Assembly (NCBI GenBank): GCA_022376465.1
Contig: JACDTU010000003.1
Coordinates: 1,798,001 to 1,862,000 of the forward strand
DNA length: 64,000 nucleotides
Origin: Cubamyces lactineus
Lineage: Eukaryota > Basidiomycota > Agaricomycetes > Polyporales > Polyporaceae
Direction of reading: 5' to 3'
Shown: in pieces, positions 33,932-45,220 of the stretch
Layout: each line of letters begins with the position of its first letter
Position numbering within the stretch: position 1 is the stretch's first letter
Translations under genes and position numbers: made by a program
The notes under the pieces: model-generated
The model's database searches: none
Seen by the model: the letters and a program-made list of their open reading frames with translations, nothing else
What the model was told of the DNA's origin: nothing

Positions 33932-35291
33932 ATGGAGTTCTATAACGACGTAGGCGGAGACCCGCTCAAGCCCACCTTGTTTGAGCTAGTCGCTCAGGAA
34001 CAGTTGAGGGACTTGCTTCAACCAGCTCTGAAGTACGTGCTCTCGGTGAGGGACCACGCGTCTGTGCATTTGTGACGGTGCTCTGACTGCCTTGAAGGTG
34101 TTTGCTCAATCATACCCTCGCTATCTCCTGCGTATAGTCAACCGACATGAAGAGTTCTACGCGTTGCTCATGTTCTTCGTCGAGAGACACTACCTTCGCA
34201 CCCAAGGTCGGTGGTTATGTGAGACTCATCACTCCCGCGTATTCATGACATAGATGCACAGGTGCATCATTCGCCGAGAACTTCTACGGCTTGAAGCGTC
34301 GGCGCGTACCTCTATTCAAGACAGACCGTGCACGAAGCGCTGCTGGAGGGATTTTCCCTGAGGAGAAGCTGAGGGAACGAGAGATCTGGCGTTCGCTGCT
34401 GTTCCTGGTATGTCGTCCTTTGCAATGCGAGCCTGTCGCAGCGCTGTGAACTATGTATAGGTAGGCCTGCCCTACCTCCGTGCCAAGGCACAGGATTACT
34501 TCGAGGAACTCGGCGGTGGTGTTCAAAGTGATATAATAGAGGAGAGCCGACAATCACCAGTCGACGAGGTAGGTATTAAATTAGCTCATGTTCGAAAGAC
34601 TCTAACATATTGCAGTCATGGCGAGGCCGTTTGAAGAGATTGTACAAAACGGCGTATCCATGGCTGAATACCAGTTTTGAAGCCTGGCTGCTCATATACA
34701 ACGTGGCGTACCTCTTCGAGAAGACGCCATACTATCGTCCGTGGTTGTCGTGGGTTGGGGTTGACTTGCGCCGCATTAGCGCAGACGATATGGTAAGGTC
34801 CCGCAGGCGCTATCGACTGATCGTCTCTGACCCATTCCCGACACCAGCGCGCTGCACAAAGCATTGTGCAGAAGTCTGCTAAACCATCTCCGAAAGGTTT
34901 CCTCGCTCTCTTCAAATACATACTCAGGCGATCTCCTCGCCTGCTGCTCGACTCGCTCAAAGTGCTGCTCCCCACGGCGATATTCTTCATCAAGTTCCTT
35001 GAATGGTGGTATTCACCGTCGTCTCCGGCCCGATCACTGTCGATGTCGCCTCTCGGGCCTGCGGTGCCGCCACCCCGGCTACTGGCTCCGCATCCTCAAG
35101 GGATCAGGGTAGACGACGTCGAGTACGGGGTTTGCGCGCTCTGCAGAGAGACACTGTCGAACGCGACGGCGATGCCGTCGGGCTATGTGTTTTGTTACCG
35201 ATGTGCACACGACTACGTGGAGAAGCACGGACGGTGCCCTGTGACGCTTGTTCCGGCTCGTATGTGGCAGCTGAGGAAAATCCTCGTGTGA
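33932..35291 (+). CDS. PEX12: Peroxisomal RING-like protein Pex12
   Basis: A peroxisomal membrane ubiquitin-ligase component that works with Pex2 and Pex10 in recycling the import receptor Pex5. The start [20 protein letters not shown] is followed by [16 protein letters not shown] and the conserved [19 protein letters not shown]. Membrane segments follow ([18 protein letters not shown], then [11 protein letters not shown]). A Pro-rich linker leads to the C-terminal incomplete [24 protein letters not shown], then [18 protein letters not shown]. Pex12 is known to bind a single zinc through its CxxC pairs, and that is what is visible here. Five or so short introns. Length is normal. The upstream gap from 33665 shows no other gene. 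Confidence 0.95.
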
Positions 35292-35651
35292 TGTATGTTG
35301 TAGCGGGAGCTGGGATGTTCCAATGTGATTTTGACGATGGACGCACGTTTGTACGATCTGATTTGAGGAGGCGACCCGAGCTGTCGGGCAGATAATCGAG
35401 ATGCAGAAGACTCGTACAGATCTGTCCTAATTTGGGTGCACGTGGGTCAGACTGAGGTTCTGTGCGGGCACGGCGTCCTGGGCGCATATACTCTGTCCGC
35501 ACCCCCAATGGGTCCAGCCATCGCACTCCGCCGTGCCTTCATTTCTCCAGTCTCTGCTTCCTGACCGTCTGCACCCACCCTCCTTGATTTCTTACCACCA
35601 TGAAGGTCCCTCTCCTCCCGTTTCTCCTCTCTCTCGCGCGCTGAATCCTGT
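35292..35651. promoter_or_regulatory. Upstream region of the PHO81-like gene
   Basis: About 360 bp containing the PEX12 3' end and the promoter of the next gene. The plus strand is pyrimidine-rich near 35600-35640, just before the ATG. No specific site is asserted. Confidence 0.4.
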
Positions 35652-38600
35652 ATGCAGTTCGGCAAGCAAATCCAGGCAGAGCAAGTGCCAGGATGGTCGG
35701 CGTACTATCTCGACTACAAGGCCTTGAAGAAGATCATCTCTTCTCTTGCCGCAAACCGTCCGCCGTCAGAGGCGGCCGCGTTCGGTCCTCCGGGAAATGT
35801 ACGTGCTCAGGACCACCGGGTTACCAGCCCCTGGGTCTCACTTCTCGCTGCAGGTCGCCGTTCCAAACGAAGAGCCTCCGCTGTACGCTTCTTTGGGACA
35901 GGATGATGACAGGGGTCCCAGCTTCCAAGCTCACAAAGCTGCATTCTTCTTCAAGCTTGAGCGAGAGCTTGAGAAGGTATGGTCACGCGATTAGCTATTA
36001 CCGGCTGTAACTCACACTATCCGGGTAGATAAACGCGTTCTACCTCGAGAAAGAAGCAGAGCTCAAGCTGCGTTTGGAGACACTGCTCAGCAAGCGACGT
36101 GCTGCCGCTATGCGAGTGCTACCCGATGCGCTTGACGACGCCACCAAGAACCATGTCGAATGGAGTGCCGTCGAGGAAGGCTTTCGGCTGCTGGAACGGG
36201 ACATCGGGAAGTTGCAGGTAGATGATAGCGCCTGCGTGTCGTCGAGCTCATCATACACACCTACCGCCTCTCCAGCAATTCGTTGAGATCAACGCTATGG
36301 GCTTCCGGAAGATCCTGAAGAAATGGGACAAGCGGTCCCGATCGACCACCAAGGAGCTCTACCTTTCTCGTCAAGTGGAGGTGCAGCCGGTTTTTAATAG
36401 ACAAGTCAGTTTCTATTCGCCGTTGTTCCGACCCGTGAGCACTGATTGCCCCCCGCTTGGTTAGCTTATTTCCGAATTGGCAGACACTGTTGCAGCGTGT
36501 TTGCTCGACCTCACGGACCTCTCCATAGGATTGGGAAATGAACTGACGGTTGCTGAGGACGTCATTCTCAGTCACCAGTTGAACATCGACCGCAGCGTGC
36601 AAATGGCCCCTTTCTACGACCTCGAAAGCAACCTCCGCAAGGCCCTTGCCGACAAAGACGCGACGGCTGTTCGTGACTTGGTTCGTTATTCTGACTCTCT
36701 TGCCCAGTCTCGAGAGGCGCGCAACCACGTTACTCGCATTCTCTGGAAGGCTGTGATCGATGCTCCCCAGGACCTGGCAGACCTCATCCTGACTTCCGTC
36801 GTCTCGCCATTCGATTACACGTTCGTCGACGATATCAATGGTCGAACGTGTCTGCATGAAGCTTCTATCGCAGGTATCCTCAGGCTTGTCGATCTATGCC
36901 TTGCTGGCGGTGTGCAAAAGGACAAGACTGACGCCTACGGCCGTTCTGCGCTTCATTATGCGGCTATGCATGGCCATGGCGCCGTTTGCCAAAGGCTCAT
37001 CCAGGTTGGCCTCCCTCCGGACGTGGTCGATGTCGACAACTGTACTCCTCTCATATACGCAACCTTGAAAGGGTGCGTGATCTGTCTCAAGGCTCTCCTT
37101 GAGGAGGGTCGTGTCTCCGTCCGGAATCCAAGCTCGAACACGGACCTCATGCCGTTGTCCCTCGCCGCCCGTGCGGGTCACATGGACGTCGTTGTCCTTC
37201 TGCTGGAGTTCGGAGCGCCGAGTCTCCCTAATACCAATGGCGAATACCCGATTCATCTAGCCGCGCAAGAGGGGCATGCAGACGTTTGCCGGACGCTCTC
37301 CCGACAGGAGGGATGGGACGTACCGGACAAGTACAACGAATGGACACCTCTCTTTCATGCTGCGCGGTTTGGTCGGCACGATTGTCTACAAGTCTTGCTT
37401 GGCGTCGGATGTCGTATCAACATCACTGACGAGGCAGGCAACTCTCCAATGTATTACGCTGCATGGTACGGCCACCGACGTTGTGTCACTCTCCTCGTCG
37501 AGGCTGCTGCTCGGGCGCAAGCTGCTCAACCTATTGCGTCCCGTTCGTCGCCTCTCACTCATACGCAGAGATCCACGGGAACTGATCCCGACATCGACGC
37601 CATCCCTTCTCTGTACCTTCCGCCACCGATGATGCCCTACCGGGTCTATGGGCACAACTACCTCGACAAGACGTCCCTCATCCAAGTCACGATAGGCCAT
37701 CTGACGACTTGCTATGGAATTAGCAATAGCCAGGCTGCAGTACGCCTCCGGCATCCGCTTGCAGGTCCACAGTACGACGATCGCTACTTACACGCGTCGC
37801 CATTGTTGAAACTGGTCATGACGGCCACTCCCGTAGTCACCTCGGCGCCATATAGTATCCCTCTGCCCATTAGAGATCAGAAAATCGTGTTCACCTTCCA
37901 GGTCTCTTCTCCGGAGAGCCTCTCATTAGAATTCTCATTATACCCCAACTTCGGCACGAAGACAATCGGTCGCGCTACTGCGCTCCCGTCGCTGTTCCAG
38001 AACATCCAGAACAGTCAACCGTTCACGCTTCCCATCCTGGACCCGCGTTTGCATGTCATTGGAGAGGTGCGAAGTTCATGATAGATCACACCGCACTGGG
38101 ACTGACCGATTGGGCAGGTTTCTTTCGAAGTCAACATAATCTCACCTTTCAATGGCGTCAAGCTGGAGATTGGAGGGGCGGTCGAGACATATTGGAAGTC
38201 GCTTGCCATGCCTGTACCCAGCTCTAGTTCCAAGATCCTAGCCCCTCGGCCCCCACAGCATGGGCGGCCCCTTGGATCGGCTCAAACGTCCCCGTCCAAT
38301 CCAAGCCTAGCGATGGCGGGCGGCCATTCCTTAACACATTCGTCGGTGACAGGAAGCTACATCTACGTGACCGTGCAGGTCACCCGGGACTTGCATCCTG
38401 TTATCTTCGCGGACTGGAAACTGCCGGACGATCACTACGATCTGGGGGTCTCCGACGTCACCTTGGCTCAGTTCCAGTCGCTGGGTGTGCGCCTAGGGCG
38501 TAGCACTGCCGCCCCCGAGGCTGCTTCGGCACCATCTGCTTGGTCGAGGTGGATATTGTCCTCGATGACGACCCTGCAGGAACTACTGAGGGTGTGTCCG

Positions 38601-39357
38601 TTCGTCATTCAGAGATCTCGCCAAGTACTCACCAGGGACGGCGCAGCTTGTGCCCGCATCTTACGGCATCTGTGTAGAAATAGCATACGCCCCGCTCAGG
38701 GTCCGCCGCCGACAGTCCCTGCGGCACCAGCTCGACCTCAATGACGTGGTCAACGCCGTCTTACGAACCGTTTACGACACATCATCCCTAGAGGGGCAGA
38801 TGGCGCGCCGCCCGGTCGTCTTTACGTCCTTCTCGCCAGACATCTGCGCAGCATTGAATTGGAAACAGCCGAACTGTACGTAGACATCCATCTTCTCGTC
38901 TCGGCGACGGCAACAAGCGGGTGGACTGAATGCGGCATCGCAGATCCCGTATTCTTGGCTTCCCAGTGTGGCGAGTTGAGCCGCGCGCCCCCAAGCGCAA
39001 CCGCGCTCAACATGGACGACGTGCACGATTATCGATTGTGGAGTCTTGACGCCGCGGTAGAGTTCAGCAAGATGAACAATCTCCTCGGCGTCATACTGGA
39101 CGCCGGCTTGCTGGTACGTTTGCGCCGGTTCCATACTGACGAGGACCGCACTGAGCATGTGGCGCCAGGCACGAGTCCCTTCGCTGATTCAAGGCGTGAA
39201 GGACTTCGGGCTCCTTGTGGGCACTTTTGGCCTTCTGGAGGATTTAGAGAGGTTGCCGTCATCGGCGGGGGCCGAGGCAAGCGGGGTCGATGCCGTCCTG
39301 CACGACGGGGTCTTGACGTACTTCAACCATGGCAAGAAGGGGATGCAAGGAATCTAA
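35652..39357 (+). CDS. PHO81: PHO81-like SPX-ankyrin-GDPD phosphate-pathway regulator
   Basis: In yeast Pho81 inhibits the Pho80-Pho85 kinase when phosphate is low, and its SPX domain senses inositol pyrophosphates. The SPX domain is at the start: MQFGKQIQAEQVPGW, then YYLDYKALKKIISSL, the acidic FKLERELEKINAFYLEKEAE, and KILKKWDKRSRS. The Lys residues of YKALKKI and KILKKWDK form the expected anion-binding surface. Five to seven ankyrin repeats follow (36830-37520), for example GRSALHYAAMHGHGAVC and GEYPIHLAAQEGHADVC. The C-terminal part is a degenerate GDPD domain (from about 38360): YVTVQVTRDLHPVIFADWKL, ending GVLTYFNHGKKGMQGI. The HRG and catalytic acidic residues of active phosphodiesterases are missing, as in other Pho81 proteins. 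About nine introns, mostly at the 5' and 3' ends. Confidence 0.93.
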
Positions 39358-39505
39358 AGCATGTATAACAGTATCGCGAGCATTATTCTTATCTGTAATT
39401 CGAATTAGTCGACATCTTGCTACTACACGCATCCAATCCAATAGAGTCTTCCATACATCAATCGTACACCACCGGGCGAAACAGCACTGCAGAAGACTGG
39501 CGGGG

Positions 39506-42166
39506 TTACATGGAAGCGTCGTACATCGCAGCGTATCGCCCTTTGAGTGCGATGAGTTCCTGGTGGGTTCCGAACTCGGTAATTTCCTGGGTTTCGCGAG
39601 AGAATTCAGTTTCATTCCCCACGGCTGCGTACAGAGGACATGGGTATTCAGCAGATATTACTCACCCCGTTTTCCATCATCGCAATCTTGTCCGCACGAC
39701 GTGCTGTGGAAAGTCTATGGGTGATGAAGATGACGGTTTTCGTCCGCGCCCCGTCGGCATCGCGCGAAACCTGCTCGACCGCATTGAAGAACTGTTTCTG
39801 CGCGTGGGCGTCGAGGGACGACGTCTGTGGACTGCGGTCAACAGACGACACCTCGGGCTCGCGGAGCGCGTGGAAAACGTACCGGTTCGTCGAACACCAG
39901 GAGCTCCACCTCCGGCCGTCTCGCACGCATGAACGCGCGGGAGATAGCGATGCGCTGCCACTGCGGATGCGGAAAGCGGTCGCGATGTCAGTCAGTCGCT
40001 CTGGATCTGTACCCGGTGCCGTGACGCCAGTGAAGGCCGCGTACCTCGCCCCCAGACAGACCGTGCGGCTTACGCGAGGACGAGCCGCCGGAAGCGAAGC
40101 CCTCGCAGGCGATGGGATACGCTCCGTCCCCGTCCAGCGTCGTCTTGAGTCCTTCCGGTAGGGATCGGACGAGGTCGTCCGCCCCCGCGAGGTCGAGTGC
40201 CGCCTGCACCGACTCGGCGCTGTTCATCTCGGGGACATACCCGACGCCGACGTTGCCCTTCACGTTCGTGCTGAATCGCGAGAAGCCCTGGAAGACCGCG
40301 GTAACGTGCGCGTGGAAGTCCTGCGGCTGGAAACGGCGGACGTCGGTACCGTTCACGAGCAGCTGCCCGTCGTCAAAATCGAATATCCGGAGGAGCACTT
40401 TGGCGAGCGTTGTTTTGCCTGGGAGAGCGGGTAAGGCACAGCCCTGTCGGACGTGGGAGGTGGCCCTAGCTTACCGGACCCATTACACCCGACTATAGCC
40501 ACAGTTTCCCCGGCGCCTATGGACAGGCTCACCCGGCGGAGGCTCGGCGTTTTGCTGCCAGGGTACGTGAAGGTAACGTTCCTGACAAAATCGTGAACAA
40601 CTGCGACCTGTACTTCGCGGAGAAACCTGTCTAACGCTTACCGTATGTCAATGGCCGCCCCCTTTCCTGTATGACAGTAAGGAGTCGTGCGCTCCGCTGG
40701 GGGCTCCAGTCGAGGGGTCAATTTCGTCGCAGCACAGAAGGCACTCATCAGGAAGATGCCTTGGAACGCGAGTCGAAGCGTTTGCACCATCGTCCCAGCA
40801 GTCAGAAAGAGGCTTTGCAGTGTGCTGCGGTACAGGCTGAACGCTCCAAGAGACGATGTAGACGAATTCAGGACCAGTAGAACGGGGATCTAGTCGTGGT
40901 GAGTTCGGGCCAAGTGACAGCATCAGCAAAACATGACTGCACATACATGCTCGAACGCAGAAAATGCCCCCGAGAGATATAGCTGAGAGAGGAGCTTGGA
41001 CACGATATCTCTATCGGAGCCCTCGTGACGACGCTCAAGGCCAAGCATCGCCTTCCGGGCCTGCGCCCACGTACGCAAAATCCACGGTCCGAGGTCAAAA
41101 AGCATGACTTCCGGCCGATACGAGTCGCTGTGAGCGAGATGGCGCATAGCCTCTTGCTTCGCGGCGAGGCGCGCCTCGAGTCGTGTGGTGCGTGTGTCCC
41201 ACGATTTTGGTGGCCCAGTAGACCAGGCAAGCATGGAGGGGAGCGCCGACAGTGCAACGGACAGAAGGATGACGGGGAAAGGCGTCGTGCCGAATGTAAG
41301 GGTAGACAGGACCCAGAGGTGGGTGAGCAGCTCGGAAAGCAGAGTGACGATACGCATGAAGTCGAGCGGAGAAAACAATCCGAAGGGCGAGAAGCCGTTG
41401 AAAGAACGAACGAATATATCGGCCTCCTGCAAAAGGTCGCGCACGGAGGGATCAGAAAGAGTCGGAATGTCTGCACGAAGCCTGTACTCCAGCTGCGCAT
41501 GTTCCACCAAGAAACGCGCAGAGGCTTGAATTTTAATTTCGTTAGAGGCCCTGCCGGTGCGACGAGTCAGCTATGTTCGGACCGACGGCGACGGGCAGAC
41601 GACTCACGCCATGCTGTCCATCGCAGTCTCGAAGATCATGCGTAGCAGCTCCATTAGCGCAGGGCGTATCAGAGGAGCAACAGTCAAGTTGCCTGACAGC
41701 ACGGACCTTTGCACCTGGGCACGACTGTGAGTATGATGCGAGCGTCATTAGGGACCGGACGGACCTCGTCGATGATGAGGGCGTGAGAGTAGCCTCTAAG
41801 CGCAGGAAATGCGCCGCGTAAAAGGTCAAATCCAGCCATGAGTGATATCCTGTAAGGATGAATCTGCCAGAGACGACCCAATATATCAAGCGCACAACGC
41901 TTAGATACTTCACATGCTAGCGCCACGTTCCTGGGCGTGAACGCACGCTGTCCGCCAGGAGGAAGGGGATTAATGGGCTCGCAAGGATTGTGTCGAGAGG
42001 CAAGCCAAAGGGCATAGATGTCTTTTTGTGTGTCTGAGGACTGTGAACGGTCACTAGACGGTGCATTTTTGAGAGGGATGACGTTGAGGATGGACGATAG
42101 ACAGTTTGCCGGAGTGTCAATGTAGGTACCTGCGTTGAATATGAGGGAACGCAAAGGTTGCGGCAT
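39506..42166 (-). CDS. ABC-transporter half-molecule, fungal ABC-B-like
   Basis: An ATP-binding cassette protein, one nucleotide-binding domain preceded by hydrophobic segments. Motifs in order: NVTFTYPGSKTPSL, Walker A GCNGSGKTT (split by an intron after GSG), the Q-loop AVFQGFSRFS, the signature LSGGE followed across an intron by WQRIAISRAF, Walker B LLVFDEPTSSLDA (also intron-split), and the H-loop FITHRLSTARRADKI. It ends GRYAAMYDASM at 39506. The N-terminal part holds LFSPLDFMRIVTLLSELLTH and FPVILLSVALSALPSMLAW, then VLLVLNSSTSSLGAF. Fewer clear helices are seen than the six of a typical exporter, so membrane topology is uncertain. The frame is open to about 42286, but the first ATG is at 42166 and an upstream exon is possible. 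Substrate is unknown. Confidence 0.82.
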
Positions 42167-43601
42167 ACCGACCGCGCAGGAACGAGGAGGGGATGACTGG
42201 GGATGAATGACCGCGGTATTTAAAGGGGATTCCGTCAGGGCATGGAGCGGCAGGAGCCCACGCCATTCTCTATTGTTGCGCAACACGCCGCCGTAAGATT
42301 GGATCGCCAGCGCGCTGCTTCATTGCGAGCGGAGGCATTTTATGGGAAGCGTGCACCGGGGAAAACGGTCGGAGCAAGCAGGAGGGGGCATGCAGTGCGA
42401 GCGTTTGGGTCACGTCAGACTGATTGAGGAAATGAATGATAGGCAAACTGCGAGATGAACGGTTGCCAAAGAACGGCGCACTCACCTTCCGCACTGGGTA
42501 CCTTGAACCGTAGCTGTCCCCGAAAAGGGTCGCAATGGGAGCGCCTTGATACGAGCCCATTCCCCATCGGCGGACCCGGCCTCTTCCCGGGCGTAGCCTT
42601 TGGACTTGCCCCTTTCGGCTTACCGTCCGCCACCGCACGAGAATTTTGTCGGGAAGCTGGAATGCTTATAAGTCACCATGGAGACGTTTCATGCCACACG
42701 GGCGGTCGCCCACATCCCAGACAAGAGCGCAAGGGCTCGAGTACCATATGCACATGTTTAGGGCAGGCATCGTCACTGCCTCATACTTGTAGGTCCAAGT
42801 GTGTCCGTTGGCACTCAGCGGCATCGAGGAGGAATCTCGTCAACGACGCCCAACCGTTTTAGCAAAAGGAGCTACCCCAGAGAAATGATACGAAAAACAG
42901 GATAGGTCTCCATTTAGACCGGCAAATGCCACAAGGTTTCCTACAGTAATATTAGCCGTTGACTTGCGATCTAGTTTTCCTCGCCATCGCATGTATAACG
43001 TCACGGCTGTCGGTAACACCGAGGCTCTTCTGGAGCCCAGAGAAGGTCTAGAGACTGTCTCCGAGAGAACAGCAGGTGGGTATATCGTGTACAAAAGTCT
43101 CCACGAAGTAGGCTGTACGGGCCCGGAGACAATGGAAGCCGCCCGGGAGTTGTGTGAGTGGAGACGCGTGGCCTAGTCGCACTCAGGCGTCCGCTAAATG
43201 CCCCGCCTTCCAGTACATTGGAAGACTATGTCAACATTGGGACCTACATGCGTCCCACGGGGAAGAAGCTGGAATGGCCGACATGCATCATGTCGTGCCA
43301 CATGTAGCAATATCATAATGACGGAGCTGGATTCGTGACAGCATATACGGTGTATGCTTGACGCACCTCCTACCATGAGACTACCACGAGATTGGGGTGC
43401 GTTACTCGACACATGGAGGTGATGGATGGATGAGAAAGAGGTTTCGGAGGCCGTACGCGGCTCCCGAGAAACAAGTGAACTTGACTTTGGCGCCGGAGAG
43501 CCAAAAAGGACATAGCCGACCGATCGAGGTCGTTACTCACGCTGAGTCTGACTTTGTCGCGGTGGCTCTTCCGCATATATTCGCTCTCCCTGATCCCCGC
43601 C
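42167..43601. other. 1.4 kb stretch without a confident gene
   Basis: Lies between the proposed ABC start and GTP cyclohydrolase I. A minus-strand frame at 42415-42633 looks proteinlike (Gly/Pro/Lys-rich, ending at a GTGAGT donor near 42486) but has no ATG, so it could be an upstream ABC exon. A plus-strand frame ending at 43176 contains an ATG at 42991 and about 60 codons without similarity. The rest is probably promoter DNA. Confidence 0.4.
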
Positions 43602-44736
43602 ATGTCCCTTGACGACCCTGCCGGCCAACACCGTCTTTCTGCCAGCCTCGAAAAGCTCAAAATGGTTCGGGATGAGGGCAGCAGCAGCGGCAGTGGCCAA
43701 AACTTGAACGGCCATGACGCTCATCCACACGACGAATCCGCTCTCGCAGACGGCCCGTCCTCCCAACGCCCTCTTGCGAACCCGCGCATTTTAGAAGGCC
43801 TTGGCTTCCGTCCGACGTCGGGAATCTCGACGCCGCAGTATTCATCAAGGCCGGTAGGGAAGGCGGCGACAAGCCCTTTACCTGATGCGAACGGACTCGG
43901 ATGGCCAGGCAAGGATTTTTGTGGCCCCGGCGCCTCTGTCCGTTCTGACCGTACTAAAAGCGAAGTCCACACACCTCCGTCTGAACGCGACGTCCGAGGA
44001 GCGCGCCGAACGCGAGAAGAAGATGGCTTCTGCCGTCAGGACGATCTTGGAATGCATCGGCGAGGATCCTGATAGGGAAGGGCTGCTCAAGACACCCGAT
44101 CGTTATGCAAAAGCACTTCTTTGGATGACTAGAGGGTACGAGGAACGGCTAGCAGGTGAGCCTCTATGTAAGACGGGGTTGTGAGCGGAAAGCTGATGCC
44201 CGCGCTGGAAAGACATTATCAACGATGCCGTCTTCGAGGAGGACCACGACGAGATGGTCATCGTCCGTGATATAGAGATATCCAGTCTGTGCGAGCACCA
44301 CCTCGTGCCGTTCACGGGCAAGGTGATTACCGCAATTGCTCCCATCCCCACGCGTGTCCTTATTGTCATTGGTCAGATCGCGATCGCGTACGTTCCGAAC
44401 AAGCTTGTCCTCGGACTTTCGAAGCTCGCGCGCATTGCGGAGGTGTTCAGCCGGCGGCTGCAAGTGCAGGAACGTCTCACGAAGCAGGTCGCGCTTGCCG
44501 TACAAGAGGCAATACACCCGCGGGGTGTTGCAGTGGTGATGGAGGCAACGTGAGTTGTACATCCCCTTACTACCTTCCAGAATGATGCTCAACGAAACTG
44601 CAGACATATGTGCATGACTATGCGCGGGGTGCAGAAACCCGGTGCAATCACAGTCACATCCTGTATGCTGGGATGCTTCCGGACGCAGCAGAAGACCCGC
44701 GAAGAGTTCCTCACTCTCGTCAAGGGCGGCCGGTGA
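43602..44736 (+). CDS. FOL2: GTP cyclohydrolase I
   Basis: Converts GTP to dihydroneopterin triphosphate, the first step of folate and tetrahydrobiopterin synthesis. The N-terminal third (43602-43900) is a Ser/Gly-rich extension, normal for fungal enzymes. The catalytic domain begins [20 protein letters not shown] and continues [19 protein letters not shown]. Zinc ligands are in [14 protein letters not shown] and in [16 protein letters not shown]. The active-site segment [20 protein letters not shown] is intact, and the C-terminus is [11 protein letters not shown]. The region 44323-44376 is best read as a 54 nt intron (GTGATT to GGTCAG). Its removal restores [20 protein letters not shown], the expected order. 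Because 54 is a multiple of three and has no stop, it could be retained. Confidence 0.94.
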
Positions 44737-45220
44737 TTGGCCGTCAGTACATCTCGATCGCATTTCCCCCGTATCTTATTAGTGTCGATTCAACTCGCTG
44801 GTCATGAAGCAGTTCAACAGTGTATTACCCTCACCCATCTTGTAGCCTTTCCTCACCCCGACGGTCCAACATCGCACACTACGTACAATTCAACATTGCT
44901 CTACAGACAGACAGACGGATTTCCTTAGTAGCTGTATATAGCTTGTACTATCACGGAATAATCAGTAGCACCTGGGAGCCTCGGGCCCCTCCTTCAATCT
45001 TCAATGTTTGGTGAACTAGTGCATCCGTCAGCGGCAAGGTCTTCAACTTGTATGTTGCTATAGTCGCACGTTCAGGGACCTGAACAGAATGAACGGGTTC
45101 CCAAGCTTGTTCAACGTCCACGCTAAGGAGCCGGAGAGTGCGTAATATTACAGCAACAGATGACGGTATACTAACACGAGCTAATACAATGAATAGACGT
45201 CCGAGGAGATAGGGTGCGGA
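44737..45220. other. Convergent 3' intergenic region
   Basis: About 480 bp between the GTP cyclohydrolase and THO2 stops, AT-richer than coding DNA. No gene, repeat or tRNA is seen. Confidence 0.45.

Noticed and set aside
42991..43176. A 62-codon plus-strand gene
   Set aside because: It has an ATG but no similarity, no splice context and lies in probable promoter DNA of GTP cyclohydrolase I.
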